Assembly: GCF_003719195.1 (NCBI RefSeq)
Contig: NZ_CP024996.1
Location: forward strand, 1,612,001-1,676,000
Length of the DNA: 64,000 nucleotides
Source of the DNA: Herbaspirillum rubrisubalbicans
GTDB lineage: Bacteria; Pseudomonadota; Gammaproteobacteria; Burkholderiales; Burkholderiaceae_D
Direction: 5' to 3'
Under the pieces are notes generated by a model that worked only from the letters and a program-made list of their open reading frames with translations, did no database searches and had not been told where the DNA came from. Made by a program: the position numbers and the translations under genes. Below are positions 15,907 through 23,441 of this stretch, piece after piece (the stretch's first letter is position 1; the number at the start of each line of letters is the position of its first letter).

Positions 15907-16821
15907 GTGAACAATTCTCCCCTGCTGGAAGACCTGCGCTTGTTCTGCGTGGTAGCGCGGCATAGCAATTTTGCTGAATCGGCGCGCGAGGTAGGGGCCT
16001 CGCCGGCCTACATCAGCAAGCGCATCGCCTTGCTGGAGCAGGCGCTGGGCGTGCGTTTGTTCCATCGCACTACGCGCAGCGTGGTCATGACCGAGGATGG
16101 CGGCAATGTCCATGAATGGGCGCGCAAGATCCTTGACGACGTGGAGCAGATGATGGAAACCGTCAGCAGCGCCAAGCGCGTGCCGCGCGGCTTGCTCAAG
16201 ATCAGCACCAGCTTCGGGCTGGGGCGCAAGGTGGTGTCGCCCTTGCTGTCGCGCTTTGCCAGCGAACACCCGGAGTTGAAGATACAACTGGAACTGGTGG
16301 ACCGGCAGATCGACCTGGTCAATGAGGGCATCGACCTGGATATCCGGGTGGGGGCAGGGCATGAGCCACATCTGTTTTCCAAGCGCATCCTGCCCAGCCA
16401 GCGTGTGCTGTGTGCCAGTCCGGCCTATCTCAAGAAGCATGGCGTGCCGGCCGACTTGGCTGCGCTGCGCCAGCACCAGTGCCTGGTGATCCGCGAGCGC
16501 AATCAGTCCTTCGGCATCTGGCGCATGATGGGGCCCAAGGGGCAGGAGACGGTCAAGGTCTCGGGCGGGCTGGCCTCTAACCATGGCGAGATCATCCACC
16601 AGTGGGCGGTGGATGGGCATGGCATCATCCTGCGCTCGATCTGGGATGTGGCCGACAGTCTCAAGCGCGGGCGGCTGGTGCGGGTGTTGCCACAGTATTT
16701 CCAGGAGGCCGACCTGTGCGCGGTCTATCCCCTGCAATTGAAGAATTCGGCCAAGGTGCGCGAATGTGTGCGCTTCCTGCAGAAGCATCTGGATGTGACG
16801 GCCTCCTCGGCCACTGTCTAG
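15907..16821 (+). CDS. dmlR: LysR-type regulator, DmlR-like
   Basis: A 304-residue LysR protein beginning at a GTG. The helix-turn-helix (NFAESAREVGASPAYISKRIALLEQALGVRLFHRTTRSV, about residues 21-60) is followed by an effector domain with IQLELVDRQIDLVNEGIDLDIRVG, typical of the DmlR/CrgA branch. In E. coli dmlR activates dmlA and is divergent from it. Here it is divergent from the mutarotase gene and one gene away from dmlA, so the same role is plausible but not shown; the symbol is by analogy. Confidence 0.78.
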   Translation: MNNSPLLEDLRLFCVVARHSNFAESAREVGASPAYISKRIALLEQALGVRLFHRTTRSVVMTEDGGNVHEWARKILDDVEQMMETVSSAKRVPRGLLKISTSFGLGRKVVSPLLSRFASEHPELKIQLELVDRQIDLVNEGIDLDIRVGAGHEPHLFSKRILPSQRVLCASPAYLKKHGVPADLAALRQHQCLVIRERNQSFGIWRMMGPKGQETVKVSGGLASNHGEIIHQWAVDGHGIILRSIWDVADSLKRGRLVRVLPQYFQEADLCAVYPLQLKNSAKVRECVRFLQKHLDVTASSATV

Positions 16822-16828
16822 GGCCTGT

Positions 16829-17815
16829 TCAGCGGCCCTCGAAGCGCTGGCGCACGATGCGTTCCAGCACCTGCGCCACGTGCGCCACGGCCAGGTCATC
16901 GGTATGACGGCGATGCTGCAGCAGACGCAGCGGCGGCGCCTCCAGCGGCAGTGGCGGGCGCAGGCAGGTCAGCGCCACCGGATGAGCGGCGGTGGCGGCT
17001 GGCACACAGTGCATGGGCATGACCGCGATCAGGTCCGTGCCCTGCAGCAAGGCCGGCGCCATCAGGAAATTGGGGATCACCATGCCGATGCGGCGGCGTC
17101 GGCCTTGCATGGCGACCTGCTGGTCCATCATGCGGTTGAGCGTGTCGTGGCAGGCGATCTGCAGATGCGGATAGTCCAGCCAGCGCGCCAGGGTCAATTG
17201 ATGCGCGGCCGGATGGTCGCGCCGCATCACCGCCACGCAGCGTTCCTGCAGCACCTCGCGACCGCGCAGGTTAAGGGCGGGCGTGGCCGCGCCCAGGACC
17301 AGCTCGGTCTGGCCGCGTTCCAGGCGGGCGATGGCGTCAGCCTCTCCCAGCCAGGTCTGGAACTCCAGGTCCAGCAGGGGCGCCGCGGCGCTCAGTTCCT
17401 GATACAAGGCCTGGACCACCACTTGCGCCGGATAGTCCGGCATCAGGATGCGCACCCGGCGCGCCAGCGTGGCCAGACCCTGCTCCGGCTGCGCCTGGTC
17501 CGCTGCAGCGTTGCTGTCTTTGCCAACCTCGTCGCCATACAGCAGCTTGTGCAAGGGCTCACGCAGGGCCTGGGCGGTGGCCGTCAGGCGCATCTGCAGG
17601 CCACCGTCTTCCAGCAAGGGATCGCGCAGCAACTGGCGGCAGCGTTCCAGTGCGCTGGCCGCGGCCGGCAGCGACAAGCCCACGCGCGCCGCGGCACGCG
17701 CCAGGTGTACCTCATCAAGCAGGGCCTCCAACAGGCGTAACAGGCGGGCGTCCAGCGCAGCAAGTGCGGACAGGGCGGGCTGGGTGGGCTTGGAAGCGGG
17801 TGCGGCGGAATTCAT
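16829..17815 (-). CDS. LysR-type transcriptional regulator, divergent sequence
   Basis: A 328-residue LysR-like protein, convergent with the DmlR-like gene. The DNA-binding region is atypical and Ala/Leu-rich (VHLARAAARVGLSLPAAASALERCRQLLRDPLLE, about residues 36-70). The effector domain is recognisable by VRILMPDYPAQVVVQALYQEL and IPNFLMAPALLQGTDLIAVMP. No target operon is evident beside it. Confidence 0.75.
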   Translation of the reverse strand: MNSAAPASKPTQPALSALAALDARLLRLLEALLDEVHLARAAARVGLSLPAAASALERCRQLLRDPLLEDGGLQMRLTATAQALREPLHKLLYGDEVGKDSNAAADQAQPEQGLATLARRVRILMPDYPAQVVVQALYQELSAAAPLLDLEFQTWLGEADAIARLERGQTELVLGAATPALNLRGREVLQERCVAVMRRDHPAAHQLTLARWLDYPHLQIACHDTLNRMMDQQVAMQGRRRRIGMVIPNFLMAPALLQGTDLIAVMPMHCVPAATAAHPVALTCLRPPLPLEAPPLRLLQHRRHTDDLAVAHVAQVLERIVRQRFEGR

Positions 17816-17938
17816 GGCGCGATCGGGCAGACGAAAAGAAACGGCCCGCCGCCAGGACGGCAGCGGGCCAGGGGCGCGAGTTTAGCCTCTTCGCCAAGCG
17901 CCTACAAGCGGGCAGTTGGGGAGGGGAGCAGGCCCTAG

Positions 17939-19006
17939 TTAGCCAAAGGCTTCCTTGATGGTCTGGATCTTGCCCATGTCGGTGGCGTCATAGCCGGCCA
18001 GGTTGTTGACCACCTTGCGGAAGCTATCCGATTGCAGGATGTCGATCACGGAGCGGATCAGCGGGTCTTGCAGGGACGCCGCCGGCAGGGCGAAGAAATA
18101 GCGTTCGCGCACCAGCGGGATGAAGCCCAGGCCGAAGCGGTGGGCGGCGGTCTGCACGCCGAAGCCGACGTCGGCCATGCCGCTGGCAATGAAGGCGGCC
18201 ACTGCCGAGTGGGTGAACTCGGTGTTCTCGAAGCCATTGATCTTCTTGTGGGCGATACCGGCTCCGGCCAGCATCAGTTCGAGCAACATGCGCGTGCCCG
18301 AGCCGGCTTCGCGGTTGACGAAGCGCAGGTCGGTACGTACCAGGTCAGCCAGGCCGCGCAAGCCCTTGGGGTTGTCCGGTTCGATGAACAGGCCCTGGTT
18401 GCGGATGGCCAGGTGGATCAGGCAATCGCTGCGCTTGTTGAGCCACTTGGCATAGGCGGCGATGGCCGGCTTCTCGAATTCGCCCAGCGGCACATGAAAG
18501 CCGGCCAGGTCACATTCCTGGCGCGACAGTGCGGCCACTGCGTCGGTGCTGTGGCGGTAGCGCACTTCCACCGGCAAGCGCCCCTCGTTGATCTTGTTGA
18601 GCAAGGCGGCCACGGCAAAACCGTGGCTGGCATTTAAGCGTACCTTCTCGGCCTTGCCTTCGACGGTCTTGCTCAGTTCCACCTCCAGCTCCGAGGCCAG
18701 GCTGTCGAGCGTGGGCGACAGGCGCGCCGTCACCAGGCGATCGGTCCATAACAGCTTGCTGGCGAAATCGGTCAGCGTGGTGCCACGACCACGGCCGCTT
18801 TCGATCAGGGCATTGCCGAACATGCGCTCGGCATCGCGCAACAGGCCCCAGGCGTGGCGATAGGAATAGCGCGTCAATTGCGCAGCACGCGCAATCGAGC
18901 CGCTTTGCTGGATTGCCGTGAGCAAGGTCAGAAGATTGGCCGTGTCCAGCGCCGCCTCGTTGTCGTAGGCGATTTCCCAGTGAGGTTTGATGTGGACTTT
19001 GAACAT
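17939..19006 (-). CDS. ModE-type HTH regulator with PBP-like domain
   Basis: A 355-residue regulator. Residues 1-85 form a ModE/LysR-like winged helix (LLTLLTAIQQSGSIARAAQLTRYSYRHAWGLLRDAERMFG). The rest is a molybdate-binding-protein-like substrate domain (FVNREAGSGTRMLLELMLAGAG and SGMADVGFGVQTAA). It is divergent from the oxalate/formate carrier and upstream of fdsGBACD, which encodes a Mo-bis-MGD enzyme. In Cupriavidus a related regulator, FdsR, precedes fds. I infer control of formate dehydrogenase and carrier genes in response to molybdate or formate. Confidence 0.8.
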   Translation of the reverse strand: MFKVHIKPHWEIAYDNEAALDTANLLTLLTAIQQSGSIARAAQLTRYSYRHAWGLLRDAERMFGNALIESGRGRGTTLTDFASKLLWTDRLVTARLSPTLDSLASELEVELSKTVEGKAEKVRLNASHGFAVAALLNKINEGRLPVEVRYRHSTDAVAALSRQECDLAGFHVPLGEFEKPAIAAYAKWLNKRSDCLIHLAIRNQGLFIEPDNPKGLRGLADLVRTDLRFVNREAGSGTRMLLELMLAGAGIAHKKINGFENTEFTHSAVAAFIASGMADVGFGVQTAAHRFGLGFIPLVRERYFFALPAASLQDPLIRSVIDILQSDSFRKVVNNLAGYDATDMGKIQTIKEAFG

Positions 19007-19063
19007 TTAAGAAAAAGAAAGCATATTGAAACGGCTGTTTATCGGTGATAATTTCGCGTCACT

Positions 19064-19091
19064 CCGCATAGATGATAGAAAATATATGCGG
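19064..19091. promoter_or_regulatory. Inverted repeat between regulator and carrier genes
   Basis: CCGCATA (19064-19070) and TATGCGG (19085-19091) flank 14 A/T-rich bases in the divergent gap, a candidate operator for the ModE-like regulator. A second small hairpin, GGCCGG/CCGGCC, lies at 19143-19163. Confidence 0.4.
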
Positions 19092-19229
19092 TGTTGTACA
19101 TAAATAAATAAATTAAAAGAGAAGGATAACGCCGCAAAAAGGGGCCGGTTTCACGATCCGGCCAGGCTATTTGCGCTGTAATCCTTCCTTCGATTTACCC
19201 ACATCACTCATAAAACATTCGGAGGAATA

Positions 19230-20876
19230 ATGGCTTTCGATTTCCTGAACAAGGAACACACAGTCGCCAAGCCTGGCTTCAACCGCTGGCTGGTCCCACC
19301 AGCAGCACTCGCAATCCACCTGTGCATCGGCATGGCCTACGGTTTCTCCGTATTCTGGCTGCCGCTGTCCAAGGCCCTGGGCGTGACCGCGCCGATTGCC
19401 TGCGGTGCCGATGTCGGCTTCTTCGCCCAGGTCTTCTCGTCCTCCTGTGACTGGAAGATTTCCATGCTGGGCTGGATGTACACCATGTTCTTCGTCCTCC
19501 TGGGCATCTCCGCAGCATTGTGGGGTGGCTGGCTGGAACACGCCGGTCCGCGCAAGGCCGGTGTGGTGGCCGCCATCTGCTGGTGCGGTGGCCTGTTGAT
19601 CTCGGCCCTGGGCGTGAAGACGCACCAGATCTGGCTGATGTGGCTGGGTTCGGGCGTCATCGGTGGCGTCGGTCTCGGTCTGGGCTACATCTCTCCAGTG
19701 TCGACCCTCATCAAGTGGTTCCCAGACCGGCGCGGCATGGCCACCGGCATGGCCATCATGGGCTTCGGTGGTGGTGCGCTGGTCGGCACGCCCCTGGCCG
19801 ATGCGCTGATGAAGAAGTTTGCCTCCCCCACCTCGGTGGGCGTGTGGGAAACCTTTGTGGTCATGGCGATTATCTACTTCGTCTTCATGATGGCCGGCGC
19901 CTTCGGCTACCGCGTGCCGCCGACCGGCTGGAAGCCGGCTGGCTGGACCCCGCCGGTGGCCAAGTCCTCTGCCACCATGATCACCCAGAACCACGTGCAC
20001 GTCTCCAAGGTCTGGGGCATCCCCCAGTTCTGGCTGGTGTGGCTGGTGCTCTGCCTGAACGTGTCGGCTGGTATCGGCGTCATCGGCATCGCCTCGCCGA
20101 TGCTGCAGGAAGTGTTCGGCGGCAAGCTCTTGGGTGTGAACATCGGTTTCAATGACCTGTCGGTCGAGCAGAAGACCGCCATCGCGGCACTGGCGGCCGG
20201 CTTCACCGGCCTGATTTCGCTCTTCAACATCGGTGGCCGTTTCGCTTGGGCCTCGTGCTCGGACTTCTTCGGTCGCAAGATGACCTACGCCATCTTCTTC
20301 GTGCTGGGCTTCGTGCTGTACGTGAGCCTGCCGTGGTCGGCCAAGGCGGGCAACATCCCGCTGTTCGTCGGTGCGGTCTGCATCATCCTGTCGATGTATG
20401 GCGGCGGCTTCGCTACCGTGCCGGCCTACCTGGCCGACCTGTTCGGCACCCAGATGGTGGGCGCCATCCACGGCCGCCTGCTGACCGCGTGGGCCACTGC
20501 CGGCATCCTGGGCCCGGTGGTGGTGAACTACATGCGTGAGTACCAGTTGTCCCTGGGGATGCCCAAGAGCCAGGTCTACAACACCACCATGTACATCCTG
20601 GCCGGCATGTTGGTGCTGGGTCTGATCTGCAACCTGCTGATCCGTCCGGTGGCCGCCAAGCACTTCATGACGCCGGAAGAACTGGCCCGTGAAAAGCAAC
20701 TGGCCCACGAAAAGTCGGCGGCCGATGCAGTGGCGACGGCCGGTTCGGGCGACATGTCGCAGATCGGCACCGGCGGCAACCCGGTGATGATCGGCCTGGC
20801 ATGGGCCGCGGTGGGCATTCCGCTGATCTGGGGTATCACCCTGGTGTTGCAGAAGTCGGCCGTGCTGTTCCGTTGA
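19230..20876 (+). CDS. Oxalate/formate antiporter family MFS transporter
   Basis: A 548-residue carrier of the OxlT-like major facilitator subgroup, with 12 predicted membrane helices. It has the family signatures MAYGFSVFWLPLSKALG (TM1), KWFPDRRGMATGMAIMGFGGGALVGTP (TM4-5 region) and a long loop with RFAWASCSDFFGRKMTY. A roughly 60-residue insertion between TM1 and TM2 contains three cysteines. GGAGGAAT precedes ATG 19230. Location directly upstream of fdsGBACD suggests uptake of formate or exchange of oxalate and formate, with the dehydrogenase consuming the product; substrate specificity is inference. Confidence 0.85.
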   Translation: MAFDFLNKEHTVAKPGFNRWLVPPAALAIHLCIGMAYGFSVFWLPLSKALGVTAPIACGADVGFFAQVFSSSCDWKISMLGWMYTMFFVLLGISAALWGGWLEHAGPRKAGVVAAICWCGGLLISALGVKTHQIWLMWLGSGVIGGVGLGLGYISPVSTLIKWFPDRRGMATGMAIMGFGGGALVGTPLADALMKKFASPTSVGVWETFVVMAIIYFVFMMAGAFGYRVPPTGWKPAGWTPPVAKSSATMITQNHVHVSKVWGIPQFWLVWLVLCLNVSAGIGVIGIASPMLQEVFGGKLLGVNIGFNDLSVEQKTAIAALAAGFTGLISLFNIGGRFAWASCSDFFGRKMTYAIFFVLGFVLYVSLPWSAKAGNIPLFVGAVCIILSMYGGGFATVPAYLADLFGTQMVGAIHGRLLTAWATAGILGPVVVNYMREYQLSLGMPKSQVYNTTMYILAGMLVLGLICNLLIRPVAAKHFMTPEELAREKQLAHEKSAADAVATAGSGDMSQIGTGGNPVMIGLAWAAVGIPLIWGITLVLQKSAVLFR

Positions 20877-20949
20877 TCGCGTAGTTCGAGACGTCATCGT
20901 TTCATCCGCAGGCCGGCTCCACCCGGTCTGCATGTGAGACCTTAGATCT

Positions 20950-21039
20950 CAGACCTCTGAGCTCAGAGGTCTGACCCCAGCGGCGAAAGCCGCTGACACA
21001 AGCTGCTCTGCCACGTGAGCAGCGGCAGCTTGTGTCAGC
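20950..21039. repeat. Cluster of three strong inverted repeats between carrier gene and fdsG
   Basis: Within the 496-bp gap 20877-21372 lie a perfect 24-bp palindrome (20950-20973, centred on CTGAGCTCAG), a 6-bp hairpin AGCGGC-GAAA-GCCGCT (20979-20994), and a 14-bp stem (20992-21005 with 21026-21039, GCTGACACAAGCTG). No T run follows. The remainder of the gap to the AGGAGG before fdsG shows no gene that I can support. Confidence 0.7.
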
Positions 21040-21372
21040 GACTATCAAAAAACAGGAGCATGAGCGGCCCATCGGTAAGGGCCGGTCAGCATCCGCAGTG
21101 TTCCCACCAACCCCGAAGGCAGGGAGAACATGCAACAACGGAGACTAGCTGTTTCACTTCGCACGGCCGTGCGCGCCCATCACCGGGGCGCTGGCGGGCC
21201 GCTGCATGGTTCCTCCTTGCCCCTGATCTGTTGGCAGCAGGCGGCGCCGCCCTAGGCGCGGCAGATTTCCCTCATCCCCATTTTCATTCGTTGGTCATTG
21301 CGCGGTGGGTACAAGATCCAGCAAGAGCAGAAGCAGGACCGGGTCCGCATCGAGGCAACACAGGAGGCATCC

Positions 21373-21849
21373 ATGAAGAGGCAACAAGTTTTCGACGTCG
21401 CTGCGGTGCGTGGCATCATCGCCGAGCGCAAGCACATGGCCGGCGCCATGCTCCCCATCCTGCACGGCATCCAGGAACAGGTCGGCTACATCCCCGCCGA
21501 TGCGGTGCCGATGATTGCGGGTGAATTGAACGTCTCGCGCGCCGAGGTGCATGGCGTGATCTCGTTCTATCACTTCTTCCGCCAGGAACCGGCCGGCCAG
21601 CATGTGGTGCAGGTGTGCCGTGCCGAAGCTTGCCAGGCGCGCGGTAGCGAAGCCCTGGCCGAACATGCGCAGAACCTGCTGGGCTGCGGCTTCCATGAGA
21701 CCAGCGCGGATGGCCAGTTCACGCTGGAGCCGGTGTATTGCCTGGGCCAGTGCGCCATCGGTCCCAATCTCACCCTCGACGACGAACTGCACGCCCGCGT
21801 CGATGCCGATAAATTCAAGCGCCTGATCCAGGCCAAGCGGGAGGCATGA
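21373..21849 (+). CDS. fdsG: NAD-dependent formate dehydrogenase gamma subunit
   Basis: A 158-residue thioredoxin-like [2Fe-2S] protein of the NuoE/HoxE family, the gamma subunit of soluble formate dehydrogenase. Cluster ligands are seen as VCRAEACQARG and VYCLGQCAIGPN, four cysteines in the C-terminal half. AGGAGG precedes ATG 21373. The stop overlaps the fdsB start (ATGA). The subunit relays electrons beside the FMN subunit in the cytoplasm. Confidence 0.92.
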   Translation: MKRQQVFDVAAVRGIIAERKHMAGAMLPILHGIQEQVGYIPADAVPMIAGELNVSRAEVHGVISFYHFFRQEPAGQHVVQVCRAEACQARGSEALAEHAQNLLGCGFHETSADGQFTLEPVYCLGQCAIGPNLTLDDELHARVDADKFKRLIQAKREA

Positions 21850-23411
21850 TGAGCACCCAGGATATCGTCACCATTTACGTGCCGCGCGACTCCACCGCAC
21901 TGGCCTTGGGCGCCAACCAAGTCGCCGAGGCCATTCGCGCCGAGGCGGACAAACGCGGCCAGAGCATCAAGCTGGTGCGCAATGGCTCGCGTGGCATGTT
22001 CTGGCTGGAGCCGCTGGTGGAAGTGTCCACCGCGGCCGGACGCGTGGCCTATGGGCCAGTGGCAGCCGAGGATGTGGGCAGCCTCTTCGATGCCGGGCTG
22101 CTGGCGGGAGGCCAGCACAGACTGCACCTGGGCCTGACCGAAGAGATCTCCTTCCTCAAGAATCAGGAGCGCCTGACCTTCGCCCGGGTGGGCATCATCG
22201 ATCCGCTGTCGCTGGAGGATTACCTGGCCTATGACGGTTATGTCGGCCTCAAGAATGCCCTGGCCAAGACCCCGGAAGCCATCGTCGAGGAGATGATCGC
22301 CTCCGGCCTGCGCGGTCGGGGCGGTGCCGCCTTCCCCACCGGCATCAAGTGGCAGACCGTGTTGCGTGCGCCGGCCACGCAGAAATACGTGGTCTGCAAT
22401 GCCGATGAGGGCGACTCCGGCACCTTCTCGGATCGCATGATCATGGAAGACGATCCCTTCACCCTGATCGAGGGCATGACCATTGCGGCCCTGGCCGTGG
22501 GCGCTACCGAGGGTTATGTCTATGTGCGCTCCGAATATCCGCACTCGATTGCGACGATGAACGACGCCATCGCCATCGCCACCGCGCGCGGCTACCTGGG
22601 TCACAACATCCTCGGTTCCGGCAAGTCCTTCCACCTGGAAGTACGCAAGGGCGCCGGCGCCTACATCTGCGGCGAAGAAACCGCCATGCTGGAGAGTCTG
22701 GAAGGCAAGCGCGGCGTGGTGCGCGCCAAGCCACCGCTGCCGGCGCTGGAGGGTTTGTTCGGCAAGCCTACCGTGATCAACAACCTGATCTCGCTGGCTT
22801 CGGTGCCGGTGATCCTGGCGCGGGGGGCGGAGTTCTACAAGAACTATGGCGTGGGCCGCTCGCATGGCACGCTGCCATTCCAGTTGGCCGGCAACATCAA
22901 GCAGGGCGGCCTGGTGGAAAAGGCCTTCGGTCTGACGCTACGCCAGTTGCTGGAAGACTTCGGCGGCGGCAGTGCCAGTGGTCGTCCGCTGCGCGCGGTG
23001 CAGATGGGTGGACCGCTGGGGGCTTATCTCCCCCCCTCGCAATTCGATACGCCGCTCGATTATGAAGCTTTCTCCGCGATAGGCGCCATGATCGGGCATG
23101 GCGGGCTGGTCGCTTTTGACGATAGTGTCGATATGGTCAAGCAAGCCCGCTATGCCATGCAATTCTGTGCCGTCGAGTCCTGCGGCAAGTGCACACCTTG
23201 CCGCATCGGTTCCACCCGTGGCGTGGAAGTGATCGACAAGATCATCGCCAACCAGGATCGCGGCCAGCAAGTGCATCTGCTCAAGAGCCTGTGCGACACC
23301 ATGCTCAACGGTTCGCTCTGTGCCATGGGCGGCATGACGCCGTTCCCGGTGCTCTCGGCGCTGAACCATTTCCCGGAAGACTTCGGCGCGCCCAGCCAAC
23401 AGGCGGCCTGA
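21846..23411 (+). CDS. fdsB: NAD-dependent formate dehydrogenase beta subunit (FMN/NAD)
   Basis: A 521-residue NuoF-like subunit that carries FMN, one [4Fe-4S] cluster and the NAD+ site. Residues 1-110 form a thioredoxin-like extension. The nucleotide loop SGLRGRGGAAFPTGIKW is near residues 150-166, NADEGDSGTFSDR follows, GAGAYICGEETAMLESLEGKRG is near 270-292, and the cluster motif ESCGKCTPCRIGSTRG is near 444-459 with the fourth Cys in LCDTMLNGSLCAMGG. It passes electrons from formate to NAD+. Confidence 0.93.
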   Translation: MMSTQDIVTIYVPRDSTALALGANQVAEAIRAEADKRGQSIKLVRNGSRGMFWLEPLVEVSTAAGRVAYGPVAAEDVGSLFDAGLLAGGQHRLHLGLTEEISFLKNQERLTFARVGIIDPLSLEDYLAYDGYVGLKNALAKTPEAIVEEMIASGLRGRGGAAFPTGIKWQTVLRAPATQKYVVCNADEGDSGTFSDRMIMEDDPFTLIEGMTIAALAVGATEGYVYVRSEYPHSIATMNDAIAIATARGYLGHNILGSGKSFHLEVRKGAGAYICGEETAMLESLEGKRGVVRAKPPLPALEGLFGKPTVINNLISLASVPVILARGAEFYKNYGVGRSHGTLPFQLAGNIKQGGLVEKAFGLTLRQLLEDFGGGSASGRPLRAVQMGGPLGAYLPPSQFDTPLDYEAFSAIGAMIGHGGLVAFDDSVDMVKQARYAMQFCAVESCGKCTPCRIGSTRGVEVIDKIIANQDRGQQVHLLKSLCDTMLNGSLCAMGGMTPFPVLSALNHFPEDFGAPSQQAA

Positions 23412-23441
23412 CCCCATTACCGAATGCAGAGGAGTTGCAAC

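Noticed and set aside
16821..16840. AGGGCCTGTTCA as a second copy of the MITE end
   Set aside because: Similarity stops after 12 bases and no inverted partner is nearby.
19167..20933. 588-codon antisense frame over the MFS carrier
   Set aside because: Composition is a His/Gln/Gly/Arg-rich shadow of the carrier; no ribosome-binding site or domain.
21185..21215. Sigma-54 promoter upstream of fdsG
   Set aside because: The best TGGC...TGC match has a 9-base instead of 10-base spacing and weak flanks.
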